Shown here piece by piece: positions 18,033 to 27,471 of a stretch of 63,083 bases of DNA. The position numbers and the translations under genes were made by a program. The first letter of the stretch is position 1. Every line of letters begins with the position of its first letter. Location of the stretch: NCBI GenBank assembly GCA_029262555.1, contig JAJCZE010000010.1, forward strand, positions 1 to 63,083, given 5' to 3'. A model generated the notes under the pieces. The model had not been told where the DNA came from and made no database searches. It saw nothing but the letters and a program-made list of their open reading frames with translations. The DNA comes from Candidatus Babelota bacterium (GTDB taxonomy: Bacteria > Babelota > Babeliae > Babelales > Vermiphilaceae).

Positions 18033-19323
18033 CAATTTTTTTTGCATTACTCCAAAACATACTCATTCCAATTCCCAGTAGCGCTCCAAAAAGGAGTAGT
18101 GAACTCATGCCATCTACAAACAAGCTATAGATTGCTGACAAAGAGAGAATAAGTGTGCTGATAAGTGCCAAGGATGGAATTGCTGAATGCAATTGTATTG
18201 CGCCTCGATGGGCAGCAAAAAGTGCTGCAACTGCACTGAATGCAAAAGAAATTGTAGGCCCAAATGCGCCAATTTGCTGCAATGGTAATTGGCTTCCGCA
18301 TGAAATGCACAGAAAAAGAAAATAGATTGCCCCTTCTAAAAGTACGCACCAATAGGGAATCTGGTATCGATTTAATTGTATAAGCAGTGATGATCCGGCT
18401 AAATGGTTGTTTTTTGCCAATGCGTATACATTCCAATTATTACTAAAAATAATACCATAGCTGCCGCCAAGCGCTGAAAATGCAACTGCTAAATGCAGCG
18501 TTGCAACCAATATATTTTGCAGTTCGATATTGTCGGGAATTATCATTGATAACAGTGTTGGAAAAAGATAACGGTAATCAGGAAGTTCGCCCAAAAGGGA
18601 TCCTAATCCAGCATAGATAGAAACTTGAAACAGTGTGGTAATACAGATAACTGCACCATATGAATACAAAATTGCGCGTGGGGCATTTACTGGCGCATTT
18701 TCTATGTGGCTACTTAGTGAGCAGGCCGCTTCAAATCCGCTCAACGCAAAAAGAACGAGTGGCAATGCAATTGGAATACCTGCTATATCGGCAGCCTGAA
18801 AGCTAATATATGAAGGATTTAAAAGATATAATCCTGCAATGATTCCAAAAAGAATAGGTGTAGTTTTTAACCAAAAAAAGATGGTTTGAATCGTACTATT
18901 TGATTTGGTATCCAGTAAATTGAGCGCAAGAAAAATAGTTATAATAATGGCGTTCAGCAAAAGTGATGGAATTGCAGCAAGTGACGTAATAACTTGTTGC
19001 ATCAAAAGTACAGCAATCTGCGTAATAATTACTGATGCTGCAAGCTTGCCTATGATATAAGACCATGCACTTACAAACCCTGCAAGGGGGGCGATTTCTT
19101 GTTGGCTAAATGTATATAATCCGCCAGAGGGGTGGATGTTGACGAGCTTGCTCATAGAGATAATGAGAGGAAGCATTAAAACGCCAACTACTGAATAGCA
19201 TAACGCTCCGAGCACTCCCGCCTTATTTGCAAGAATGGTGCTATTAATAAATATGCCTGATCCGAGCATGATATTGATATTAATAAAAAGAGCAGATTGA
19301 AGCGAAAGCTTATGCTGGGACAT
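18019..19323 (-). CDS. APC-superfamily amino-acid permease
   Basis: This is a protein of about 434 residues with roughly twelve membrane helices. The first helix carries the APC signature NINIMLGSGIFINS (about residues 15-28), followed by GLYTFSQQEIAPLAGFVSAW. FALSGFEAACSLSSH near helix 6 fits the broken-helix substrate site. AAGGA lies five bases before the ATG at 19323, which is preferred over 19329. Family members exchange or import amino acids or polyamines; the substrate cannot be told. Such an importer fits a nutrient-dependent lifestyle. Confidence 0.85.
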   Translation of the reverse strand: MSQHKLSLQSALFININIMLGSGIFINSTILANKAGVLGALCYSVVGVLMLPLIISMSKLVNIHPSGGLYTFSQQEIAPLAGFVSAWSYIIGKLAASVIITQIAVLLMQQVITSLAAIPSLLLNAIIITIFLALNLLDTKSNSTIQTIFFWLKTTPILFGIIAGLYLLNPSYISFQAADIAGIPIALPLVLFALSGFEAACSLSSHIENAPVNAPRAILYSYGAVICITTLFQVSIYAGLGSLLGELPDYRYLFPTLLSMIIPDNIELQNILVATLHLAVAFSALGGSYGIIFSNNWNVYALAKNNHLAGSSLLIQLNRYQIPYWCVLLEGAIYFLFLCISCGSQLPLQQIGAFGPTISFAFSAVAALFAAHRGAIQLHSAIPSLALISTLILSLSAIYSLFVDGMSSLLLFGALLGIGMSMFWSNAKKIAIES

Positions 19324-19383
19324 GTACATCCTTGCGATAGAGGTTTCTGCCAGTGTATAGAATTTGAAGCGAGCGGTAAATTA

Positions 19384-19562
19384 TTACATGACACTGTGCA
19401 GGAATCGTGAGACCCCAAATAGCGCAAATAGTCCTATGGCAAGCGATAGATATGCACTGCGATTGCAAAAATCATGATGCTGGAAACCAAGTGCCGTTCA
19501 AAATACGGTTGCACTACGCCAAACCGTGCGATTGATGCAAAAATAAGCTGCGCAATAGTTGC
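19384..19562 (-). pseudogene. Possible remnant of a membrane exporter (LysE-like C-terminus)
   Basis: Directly after the HIT gene, a minus-strand frame reads without an ATG: KATIAQLIFASIARFG, then QPYFERHLVSS, then a hydrophobic IMIFAIAVHIYRL. It needs one frame change to continue as AIGLFALFGVSRFLHSVM and a stop. The pattern resembles the last helices of LysE/RhtB-type transporters, but there is no upstream part. Low confidence. Confidence 0.25.
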
Positions 19563-19563
19563 T

Positions 19564-20061
19564 TTAATACAGTTTCTTTATTTTTTTATATATTTCATTT
19601 AAATCAAAAGAAATTTGCTTTGTATCAGAAAGCAATGGAAGAAAGTTTGTATCGCCATTCCAGCGTGGCAATACGTGAAAGTGAAGGTGAGATGGAATAC
19701 CAGCGCCAGCGGCTTTTCCTTGATTTGCTCCATAATTGATAGCGTCCGCTTTTAATGATTTTTTCAAAACGCTACTTGCATGTGCGAGGATTTCCATCAT
19801 TTCAGCACGCTCTTGCTGTGCTAATGCGTCTACGTCAGATGTGTGGCTATAGGGGATTATCATGAGGTGCCCAGCATTGTAAGGAAAACGATTGAGCATT
19901 GAGAAATTATATTCCCCTCGCTGCAAGATGAAATTTTTTTCATCATCCGTATCGGCAGCAATAGTGCAAAAAACACATTCATCTTTTGTGGCATTAGGAT
20001 CTTTGCTGCGAACAGTATCAGCGGTATATTCACTGCGCCAGGGAGCATATAAACGATCCAT
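19564..20061 (-). CDS. HIT-family nucleotide hydrolase/transferase (Ap4A-type)
   Basis: The protein, 165 residues from the ATG at 20061 (AAGGA nine bases upstream), has the histidine triad HLHFHVLPRW, preceded by GANQGKAAGAGIPS. MDRLYAPWRSEYT and CVFCTI at the N-terminus match bacterial HIT proteins of the Ap4A phosphorylase/ATP adenylyltransferase-like group. It acts in the cytosol on dinucleoside polyphosphates or AMP-lysine-type compounds. It follows the GT-C gene by about 60 bases on the same strand. Confidence 0.88.
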   Translation of the reverse strand: MDRLYAPWRSEYTADTVRSKDPNATKDECVFCTIAADTDDEKNFILQRGEYNFSMLNRFPYNAGHLMIIPYSHTSDVDALAQQERAEMMEILAHASSVLKKSLKADAINYGANQGKAAGAGIPSHLHFHVLPRWNGDTNFLPLLSDTKQISFDLNEIYKKIKKLY

Positions 20062-20124
20062 TAATTGTTTTCCTTTGTAGGTTTCGCATCCTTCGATACA
20101 ATTTTTTTCTGTGCTCAAAATCAC

Positions 20125-21573
20125 TCAGGACGAGCGGTTTGGGTTGTTGTCTTTGTATGTTCGATAATATATCCAATACCAAAAGGTTAAAGATAGGATG
20201 AGCATAAGAGGTTCAGCTGGCAAGCGCAAGCGCGCATAGCCAAATCCACCCGTCATGCCAATGATTATACCAATCATTAAAATGCTAACGATCCAGACCT
20301 TTAAAAGTGATTGTGAAAATGGGGGGACTGTTTTTTTTGTAATAATTGCTTTGAGTACAAATATCCAAAGGCCGCCCAATAATCCAATCCATAAGAGCAA
20401 TGAAAAAATAAATTCAATCCAGCATACCGCGCGTCCATACCAGGGCATTTCATGGTTCCATAAGCATGCAGTGATTTTTTCAGGAAGATATTCTTCAATT
20501 GGATCATACCAATAGCTACCATTGATCATTGGAATAAGCTGGTATCCATATAAATCAAAGGTAGTTTTAAGGTTTTCGGCTATCCAATCATATATGAAAA
20601 ACCATGGATAATTTTTGATAACGGGATAGGCAACTTCTTTGCATACATTATTGGAAACATGAAGCCCTGTTTCTCGCAGACGTAATCGTTTTTGATACGT
20701 TGCTCTTCCAGCATTTATTTGAGCGATTTTATGACACTCTTCAATTGGTTTTTTAAGCGTTCGGCGTAATATTTTAGGTACAGAAAAACAGTTTAAATAG
20801 GTGCCTATAGTAGGGCAAAAAAACCATTCGCCGGTTAGTTGGTAGTTGCGCGTATACCATGGAAGAAGTGATCCAAAAAACAGAAATGCGAAGAGTAATC
20901 CTCGTGCGGTTTTTTGCGTCCATGATCCATATGAAGCAAGCCATAATAAGATAAAAGAGAGAAGGCCTATGAACTCTCCCATTGGCCGCATCCAGGTATA
21001 AATTCCCAAAGAGAATGCAGCGCCAAGTAGGCTGATAAATGAGATTTTTTTACGTTCAGATAAAAGCGCATAAAAAAAACAGAGCAAAAAAAGGTAGAAA
21101 AAAATAAGTGAAAGGCCTTCCGTAAGAAGATACGTACTTGCTAATACGAGTCCAGGATGAAGGACTCCAATCCATGCCAAGATATATGCAATTGCGGCGG
21201 TGTGCGTAAGGATGCTGGCAAGAAAAAAAAGAATAATGGGGATGATACTTGCGAATGCAGTTTGCACCCAAAGAGATGCTTTCTGAGCGGTTGTATTGTC
21301 TTCAAAGCGAGGGCTTTTTATTCCACACATTCGATAAAAAAAAGCAAGATAGGGTGGGTATCCAGGAGTACGCCAAAAGATTGGTTCTTGCGTATCGATA
21401 CGATGCATTCCATTTCCTGCCGCAATACTTACTGCGCAATTGTGATAATCCATACTATCTGCTTGCTTGAAAAAACCGTTTGGCTGAATGATAAAAATCA
21501 TTACCAATGCGCGTATAAAAAAAGCTGTGCAGTAAAGTGTTCCCGCATACTTAAATGAGAGTGTTGGAGCCAT
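20125..21573 (-). CDS. GT-C fold membrane glycosyltransferase (PMT/ArnT-like)
   Basis: This protein of 482 residues, from the ATG at 21573 (AAGGG upstream), has about ten to twelve membrane helices. The first periplasmic loop carries QADSMDYHNCA and later RTPGYPPYLAFFYRM, the acidic and R-x-PGYP patterns of family 39/83 glycosyltransferases that use polyprenyl-phosphate sugars outside the cytoplasmic membrane. The C-terminal third has a soluble loop and two last helices. It is the only multi-spanning transferase in the locus, so it is a candidate for moving a lipid-linked sugar to protein or lipid on the outer face. Acceptor and donor are unknown. Confidence 0.75.
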   Translation of the reverse strand: MAPTLSFKYAGTLYCTAFFIRALVMIFIIQPNGFFKQADSMDYHNCAVSIAAGNGMHRIDTQEPIFWRTPGYPPYLAFFYRMCGIKSPRFEDNTTAQKASLWVQTAFASIIPIILFFLASILTHTAAIAYILAWIGVLHPGLVLASTYLLTEGLSLIFFYLFLLCFFYALLSERKKISFISLLGAAFSLGIYTWMRPMGEFIGLLSFILLWLASYGSWTQKTARGLLFAFLFFGSLLPWYTRNYQLTGEWFFCPTIGTYLNCFSVPKILRRTLKKPIEECHKIAQINAGRATYQKRLRLRETGLHVSNNVCKEVAYPVIKNYPWFFIYDWIAENLKTTFDLYGYQLIPMINGSYWYDPIEEYLPEKITACLWNHEMPWYGRAVCWIEFIFSLLLWIGLLGGLWIFVLKAIITKKTVPPFSQSLLKVWIVSILMIGIIIGMTGGFGYARLRLPAEPLMLILSLTFWYWIYYRTYKDNNPNRSS

Positions 21574-21605
21574 TATTTCCCTTGTTTTATGCTGCCGATT
21601 TTTTC

Positions 21606-21633
21606 TTGCCAATACTAGGTAATATGCTAAAGT
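21606..21633 (+). promoter_or_regulatory. Probable promoter of the long glycan operon
   Basis: TTGCCA (21606-21611) and TAAAGT (21628-21633) are 16 bases apart, with TGC before the -10. It lies in the divergent gap between the GT-C gene and the WecB-WecC fusion, 45 bases before the ATG at 21679. It may drive the whole plus-strand train to 35679. Confidence 0.5.
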
Positions 21634-21678
21634 GATCCCTTTGTAAAGTTCAACTCAAACATCAGTAGAAAGTGCAGT

Positions 21679-24219
21679 ATGCCTGAACTTAATGAATCTC
21701 CTATCTTGCTCATTATTGGTACTCGTCCTGAAGGCATTAAAATGGCGCCAGTATATCACGCGTTAAAGCGTGCTGGGATACCTACTCTTATTTGCTCTAC
21801 TATGCAGCACACGCAATTACTTGATGAGGTATTTGAGCTGTTTGGTATTGTTCCTGATATATCACTGAATGTTATGCGTCAGGGGCAAGATCTTTTTTAT
21901 TTAACGCAGGCAGTTCTTCAAAAAACAAAAGAAGTTTTTTTATCAGTGCACCCTTCGTTGGTAGTAGTGCAGGGGGATACTACCTCTTCTATGGCGGCAT
22001 CGCTTGCAGCGTTTTATTTGGGTATTCCGGTGGCACACGTTGAGGCTGGTTTGCGCACAGATGATGTATCAATTCCATTTCCAGAAGAAATGAATCGTCG
22101 CATGGTGAGTATGGTTGCTTCGTATCATTTTGCTCCCACTCCTGCAGCAGTAGCAAATCTTTTGGTGCATGGAGTGCGCAGAGAAAAGATTTTTTGCACG
22201 GGTAATACGATAGTAGATGCGTTGCACAGTGTGAAAGAAAAAATTCAAACAAAAGAACTTGAAATTCGCTCTGATATTAAAGAAAAAGTATTGCAGGCGC
22301 AGATTGATGGCAAAGAGATTGGATTACTTACTGCGCATCGCCGAGAATCATTTAATGGGCCAATAGATACTATTTTGCAAAGTGTTAAAACATGGATCAC
22401 AGAGCATCCAGATACTGTGTGGTTCTACCCATTTCATCCGAATCCTTCTGTAATAAATGCTGTAAGGAATGCGGGTCTTTTTTCTATTCCAAACTTATAT
22501 ATTTGTGAGCCAGTGAGCTATAAAGAGCTGGTTTACTTACTTGATAATGCAACATATATCGTAACCGATTCGGGCGGAATACAAGAAGAAGCGGTAAGCT
22601 TAGGCAAGCCAGTTTTAGTATTGCGTGAAAAAACTGAGCGTATGGAAGGTGTCCTTGTTGGCCTTGCACGAATAGTTGGAAGCGACCCTCAAGCTCTTTC
22701 AGATGGGCTTGATTGGGCTTCATCATATCAAAAAAATCTTATCGGCAAAGTTGCAAATGTATATGGTGATGGTCATGCTTCAGAGAAAATTGTTGCCTTT
22801 ATTCAAGCGCATTATGAAGAATTTCAGGGTGCTGTGAATAGTCCCGTTACTCATCAGCAGGAGGATATCGTGAAAGAAAAAGGCTCATTGATGAAAAAAG
22901 TATGTGTGGTGGGACTCGGATATATCGGATTACCTACTGCTATTATTGCAGCAGAGCATGGATATGAGGTGATCGGCTATGATATTGATGCAGAGCGAGT
23001 AGAAAAAATTAATGCTGGAGATCCCATTATTCACGAGCCGGAAGCATATGAAAAACTACAATATGTTTTGGGAGCCAAGCGATTTATAGCAACAACGCAG
23101 GTTACTCATGCAGACTATTTCGTGATTGCGGTACCAACTCCGATTACAAAAGATAAAAAAGCAGATATTAGTTTTGTATTAAGTGCCGTTGATGCTTTGT
23201 GCCCTATGGTGCAAGCAGGCAATACTATTATTATTGAATCCACTATTTCCGTGGGATGTACGCAGCAAGTAGCAAAGCGTATTGCTCAAAAAACAGGGCT
23301 TGAAGTTGGTAAAACGGTATTTGTGGCACACTGTCCTGAGCGAGTTTTGCCGGGAAATATTTTTTATGAATTGATTGCAAATGATCGAATTATTGGAGGT
23401 ATCGATGAAGCATCGATTGTCCCCGCAAAAGCATTTTATGATCAATTTGTTACTGGCCGTTTATATCTAACAAGCGCTGAAGCGGCAGAAATGGTGAAGC
23501 TCATTGAAAATAGCTCGCGAGATGTACAGCTTGCATTTGCGCATCAAGTTGATTCAATGGCAACATCAATTGGGCTCAATCCTTATGAGGTTATTGAACT
23601 TGCAAACAAGCATCCTCGAGTGAATATTTTGCGACCAACGTGTGGGGTGGGTGGCCATTGTATTGCAGTGGATCCATGGTTTTTAGTTGAGTCTTTTCCA
23701 AAGCAAACAGAATTATTAAAAGCAGCTCGAATGGTGAATGATAGTAAGCCAAAAGAGACAGTTGAACGCATTATTGCTGCGGTGGATCAGTGGCAGCAGA
23801 GTAATAGTGGAAAGTGCATAGTACATCTTTTGGGAGTTAGCTATAAGCCAAATGTAGAAGATGTACGTGAATCACCAGCATTTGAAGTTGCCCGTACACT
23901 TACGAATAATACGAATATCAAAACGATTGTAACTGATCCCCATGTAGGGCAAGTTTTTCTATCAGATGAGTTTGGTGATGGAGCTGTGAGCCTTGTAGAT
24001 GGATTTGCAAAAGCAGATATCGTTGTATTTCTTGTTGCTCATGATAGATTCAAACTCATTGATCGCACGCTTCTTTCTACAAAGCAGATATTAGATTTTT
24101 GTGGAATGCTATATGAGTCTAATAATGTGTTGAGCGAAGATACTATTTTTTGGCCTGCACGTGATGCGGTGGATTTTTTCATTGCAGGTCAACAACAAAA
24201 AGACATTGAGGCAGCTTAA
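21679..24219 (+). CDS. Fused UDP-GlcNAc 2-epimerase / UDP-ManNAc dehydrogenase
   Basis: The 846-residue protein joins two enzymes that act in sequence. Residues 1 to about 385 are WecB-like: IGTRPEGIKMAPVYHAL, QGDTTSSMAAS, VEAGLRTDD, FPEEMNRRM, TAHRRESF and DSGGIQEEA. From residue 405 (MKKVCVVGLGYIGLPTA) to the end it is WecC-like, with the NAD loop, VPTPIT, the catalytic cysteine in GVGGHCIAVDPWF, and SYKPNVEDVRESPA. Product: UDP-N-acetylmannosaminuronic acid from UDP-GlcNAc. There is no signal peptide, so it is cytosolic. At the joint AGGAGG (22859-22864) stands five bases before an in-frame GTG (22870), so the second half may also be made alone. Confidence 0.93.
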   Translation: MPELNESPILLIIGTRPEGIKMAPVYHALKRAGIPTLICSTMQHTQLLDEVFELFGIVPDISLNVMRQGQDLFYLTQAVLQKTKEVFLSVHPSLVVVQGDTTSSMAASLAAFYLGIPVAHVEAGLRTDDVSIPFPEEMNRRMVSMVASYHFAPTPAAVANLLVHGVRREKIFCTGNTIVDALHSVKEKIQTKELEIRSDIKEKVLQAQIDGKEIGLLTAHRRESFNGPIDTILQSVKTWITEHPDTVWFYPFHPNPSVINAVRNAGLFSIPNLYICEPVSYKELVYLLDNATYIVTDSGGIQEEAVSLGKPVLVLREKTERMEGVLVGLARIVGSDPQALSDGLDWASSYQKNLIGKVANVYGDGHASEKIVAFIQAHYEEFQGAVNSPVTHQQEDIVKEKGSLMKKVCVVGLGYIGLPTAIIAAEHGYEVIGYDIDAERVEKINAGDPIIHEPEAYEKLQYVLGAKRFIATTQVTHADYFVIAVPTPITKDKKADISFVLSAVDALCPMVQAGNTIIIESTISVGCTQQVAKRIAQKTGLEVGKTVFVAHCPERVLPGNIFYELIANDRIIGGIDEASIVPAKAFYDQFVTGRLYLTSAEAAEMVKLIENSSRDVQLAFAHQVDSMATSIGLNPYEVIELANKHPRVNILRPTCGVGGHCIAVDPWFLVESFPKQTELLKAARMVNDSKPKETVERIIAAVDQWQQSNSGKCIVHLLGVSYKPNVEDVRESPAFEVARTLTNNTNIKTIVTDPHVGQVFLSDEFGDGAVSLVDGFAKADIVVFLVAHDRFKLIDRTLLSTKQILDFCGMLYESNNVLSEDTIFWPARDAVDFFIAGQQQKDIEAA
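22859..22872 (+). promoter_or_regulatory. Internal ribosome binding site at the WecB/WecC joint
   Basis: A perfect AGGAGG lies five bases before GTG at 22870, in frame with the dehydrogenase domain (residue 398); the canonical MKK start follows seven codons later. This looks like the relic, or the still working start, of a separate dehydrogenase gene. Confidence 0.55.
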
Positions 24220-24233
24220 GTAAAGGGAATGTT

Positions 24234-26366
24234 ATGAGGCAGTTATTCCTGGATAAAGGAAGTCTGGTTGTAAAGGAAGTTGCGCAACCGCTTTTGAATG
24301 AGTATTCCGTTTTAGTTTCCGTGCATTATGCATATATGCACAGCGCAACAAATCTTTCAAATCTAGATATGCAAGACGGCTTTTTAAGCAATGTTCCTCA
24401 TAAAGTAAAACGAGTGCTGGAAGCAGTTGCTTTCCAAGCAAGCTCAACAAAAAATAAAAAAAATCTGCAACCACATACTGCATTGGGATACTCCTGTTCG
24501 GGCCGCGTTGTTTCGGTTGGTCAGAAGGTAAGAAAATGCGCTCCCGGTGATTACGTTGCCTGTATTGATCCAGGTTATTCTCCCCATACTGATCTTATTT
24601 GCGTACCGGAGCAATGTGTGGTGAAAATCACCAATCAAAAAAAGATAAAAGCAGCGAGTCTTACAACTTTGAGTGCACGTGCTATGCAAGCGTTACGACG
24701 TACTAATGTGCAAATTGGTGAGCGAGTTTGTATTTTTGGACTCGATGTTATTGGGCTTTTGATGGTGCAGTTGGCAAAGCTATCGGGCTGCACTGTTGTG
24801 TGCGTTGATAAAGATCAATCCCGCCTTACCCTTGCGCAACAATTAGGAGCCGATGCGCTTTATAATAGTGAGCAAGACGATATTGAGCGTGAGATTGATT
24901 TACTCACAGAACGTCATGGCGTTGATGCATCTTTTTTGGCATCATCAACACAAGATTATTTTTTGCAGGCAGCATCCATAACCCGTGAAAAGGGAAAGGT
25001 TGTTTTTCTGCAGGGAGCTACTCCAAAAATTAATAAAGCAGTGTGGCAAAAAGATATAGATATTTTACTTTCAAATGATCTTGTTGGTCATCAAAAAACT
25101 CCGAAGGGTTCTTTTGCTGATATTCGTTGGACTGATAATCGCAATATGGTTGCGAGTTTAGCATTGATTGAAAGTGGCCGACTGGACGTTTCTCCTTTTA
25201 TTGCAGAGCAGGCAACATTGAAAACTGCGAAACGTGCTGTGCAGCGCATTAAAAAGAATGAGGCTATTGGGGCATTGTTTTCTTATGAGCAAGTGAGTGC
25301 ACCGCATACTGATGCAATCATATCTCCACGTATACATGATGATGCCTATACGGAATCGGTTGAGCGATTTATTCCTGCTGTGTCTGATCTATTACGCGTA
25401 GGAGTTGTTGGCGCTGGAATGTTTGCACAAAACTGTGTGTTTCCTTATCTAGAAAAATCGAAGCGAGTTTCAATAGATGCAGTTGCTGATATTGATGTTG
25501 GAAAATCAAAATGTGCTGCTGAAAAATATGGTATTAAAAAAGCCTTTTCAAAACATGAAGATATTTTCAACGACGACTCTATTGACGTTGTTGTTGTATC
25601 ATCGGGGCATGCTTTTCATGCTGATCATGCATTGCGAGCATTGCAAAAAGGAAAAGCTGTTTTAGTTGAAAAGCCAATGGTAACGGATTTTTCTCAGTTG
25701 CAACGTATCTATTCTTTTCTAAAAAAGCATCCACATATCCCGTTTGCAGTTGATTATGGGCTTACTTCTTCTTTGTTTACACAAAAAATTAAAGCAGCGG
25801 TGGATAGTAGGAAGACACCACTCATTGCACATTATCGAATCAATAGAGAACTTTCTCAGGATGAGTTGCGATTGCAAACGAGTATGGGAGCTGGTCGGAT
25901 AATTGGCGATACGTGTCAGATTGTTGATCTTTTTTGCTATCTTACGCAAGCGCATCCCATATCAATTTCAGTTGAAGCAATGCATTCTTCTCGTGATGAT
26001 ATTTTTCCTACCGATAATGTTTCGACCCAGATTAGTTTTAGTGATGGATCGGTCTGTTCACTGCTCTATACTACGATTGGAAATTCCGGATTGGGTACCG
26101 ATCGGATGGAACTTTCTTTTGATGGAAAAAGCATTTTAATGCAAGATTATTCGGAGTTATATGGTTTTGGATTATCATCACGCTTCAACGAAACGCTTTT
26201 AAGGCCAGATCGGGGATATGAGACCTTTATGGCTCAATTTTTTGATCGGTTACAGCAGCCGAAATATGTTCCCATTGTTGATCTTGAGCGTCTTCATATG
26301 GTTGCAGAACTCACTTTATTGATAGATAAGTTAGCCTGTGAAGGAGGCGGTAAAAAGGAGATGTGA
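24234..26366 (+). CDS. Bi-domain oxidoreductase (MDR plus Gfo/Idh/MocA)
   Basis: This is a 710-residue fusion. The N-terminal half resembles zinc-type alcohol dehydrogenases (MDR): HTALGYSCSGRVVSVG, CAPGDYVAC, then the NAD(P) Rossmann stretch VCIFGLDVIGLLMVQLAK. The C-terminal half from about residue 387 is Gfo/Idh/MocA-like: GVVGAGMFAQNCV, then VEKPMVTDF near 480, and GDTCQIVDL. Such bi-domain proteins occur in polysaccharide gene clusters, often near uronic-acid pathways; the reaction is not established. It has no signal peptide. AAAGGG precedes the ATG, and the stop overlaps the manC start by one base (TGATG), so the genes are co-translated. Confidence 0.85.
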   Translation: MRQLFLDKGSLVVKEVAQPLLNEYSVLVSVHYAYMHSATNLSNLDMQDGFLSNVPHKVKRVLEAVAFQASSTKNKKNLQPHTALGYSCSGRVVSVGQKVRKCAPGDYVACIDPGYSPHTDLICVPEQCVVKITNQKKIKAASLTTLSARAMQALRRTNVQIGERVCIFGLDVIGLLMVQLAKLSGCTVVCVDKDQSRLTLAQQLGADALYNSEQDDIEREIDLLTERHGVDASFLASSTQDYFLQAASITREKGKVVFLQGATPKINKAVWQKDIDILLSNDLVGHQKTPKGSFADIRWTDNRNMVASLALIESGRLDVSPFIAEQATLKTAKRAVQRIKKNEAIGALFSYEQVSAPHTDAIISPRIHDDAYTESVERFIPAVSDLLRVGVVGAGMFAQNCVFPYLEKSKRVSIDAVADIDVGKSKCAAEKYGIKKAFSKHEDIFNDDSIDVVVVSSGHAFHADHALRALQKGKAVLVEKPMVTDFSQLQRIYSFLKKHPHIPFAVDYGLTSSLFTQKIKAAVDSRKTPLIAHYRINRELSQDELRLQTSMGAGRIIGDTCQIVDLFCYLTQAHPISISVEAMHSSRDDIFPTDNVSTQISFSDGSVCSLLYTTIGNSGLGTDRMELSFDGKSILMQDYSELYGFGLSSRFNETLLRPDRGYETFMAQFFDRLQQPKYVPIVDLERLHMVAELTLLIDKLACEGGGKKEM

Positions 26367-27454
26367 TGAGGTGGGCATGTGTATTGGTGCTTTGTAGTAT
26401 GGTAATGAATGCGAAAGCAGAGAGCATGAATGTATACGGTGTTATATTAGCCGGTGGCGTAGGAGAGCGGTTGTGGCCGTTTAGTCGCCAAGATCATCCC
26501 AAACAATTTTTATCGGTTGGATCACAAGAAAACTTGCTGCAACAAGCAATCAATCGATTTCAAGGAATTATTACTAATGATGCGATGTGGGTAGTTACCT
26601 CTGCATTGCACGCGTCTTATATTTCAGAACACATGCAAAAGTCTGTAGGGCATTTACTTTTAGAGCCGTGTGGCCGTAATACTGGACCGGCGATTTTATA
26701 TGCTTGTTTGGAATTATATAAAAAAGATCCAAACGCTGTTGTCGTTTTTACGCCGGCAGATCCTTATATCCCAGAGTCGGATTATGAATTGTATCGTCGC
26801 TCAATAAGCAAAGCTATCACCTTTGCTCAATCGCATGATGTAATTGTGTTGTGCGGTGTAAAGCCAACCTATGCGGCAACGGGGTATGGCTATATTGAAT
26901 ACCAATCGCTTCATACGGAGAACTGCTTTAAGATAGAACGATTTCACGAAAAACCATCGCTGGCAATTGCGCAAAACTATATTAAACAGCAAAACATGCT
27001 GTGGAATATAGGTATGTTTGTGGGAAAAGTATCAGTTTTCATTGATGAATTTAAGCGCATGGCTCCCGATTTATTTGATGAATTAGAGCTTTTTAAGCAG
27101 GGAAAAAAAGAATACAACGAAATTACCTCTGTTTCTGTTGATTGTGCGGTGATCGAAAAAAGTAATAGAGTATGGGTGCTTCCGGTAGAATTTTCATGGT
27201 GCGATGTGGGCAATGTTGATGTGTATTTATCTATCAAGTCGCAAATAGGTACACAGACTCAAAAAGAGGTGAATGTTGAGTCCCATAATAATCTTGTAGA
27301 TGTTCCCAACAAATTGGTTGCTTTGATTGGTGTTGACGATCTCTGCATTGTCGAAACTGATGATGCGCTTTTGATTACCAAACGTTCTGAGGCTGAAAAG
27401 GTTCGCTCAGTTGTGGCTCAATTAAAGCAGAAAAAACAAACGGAATATTTGTAA
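26366..27454 (+). CDS. manC: Mannose-1-phosphate guanylyltransferase with signal peptide
   Basis: The enzyme makes GDP-mannose from GTP and mannose-1-phosphate. The catalytic domain starts at MNVYGVILAGGVGERLWPFS and continues HPKQFL, FTPADPYIP, FHEKP, WNIGMFVG and FSWCDVGN, all intact. It lacks the C-terminal isomerase domain (362 residues). In front stand 20 extra residues, MRWACVLVLCSMVMNAKAES, a textbook signal peptide with AKA cleavage site, whereas homologues begin directly at the nucleotide-binding strand. AGGAG precedes the ATG by five bases. It is followed at once by fcl and gmd. No mannose-6-phosphate isomerase or phosphomannomutase is in the window. Confidence 0.92.
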   Translation: MRWACVLVLCSMVMNAKAESMNVYGVILAGGVGERLWPFSRQDHPKQFLSVGSQENLLQQAINRFQGIITNDAMWVVTSALHASYISEHMQKSVGHLLLEPCGRNTGPAILYACLELYKKDPNAVVVFTPADPYIPESDYELYRRSISKAITFAQSHDVIVLCGVKPTYAATGYGYIEYQSLHTENCFKIERFHEKPSLAIAQNYIKQQNMLWNIGMFVGKVSVFIDEFKRMAPDLFDELELFKQGKKEYNEITSVSVDCAVIEKSNRVWVLPVEFSWCDVGNVDVYLSIKSQIGTQTQKEVNVESHNNLVDVPNKLVALIGVDDLCIVETDDALLITKRSEAEKVRSVVAQLKQKKQTEYL

Positions 27455-27471
27455 TGCCTGAGAGGGTAAAC

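Noticed and set aside
21157-21558. 133-codon plus-strand frame
   Set aside because: It is antisense to the GT-C membrane protein; the Lys/Cys-rich product is typical of antisense of hydrophobic helices.
20125-21573. O-antigen polymerase (Wzy) or ligase (WaaL)
   Set aside because: The first loop has the acidic and R-x-PGYP pattern of GT39/GT83 enzymes, which fits a GT-C transferase better.
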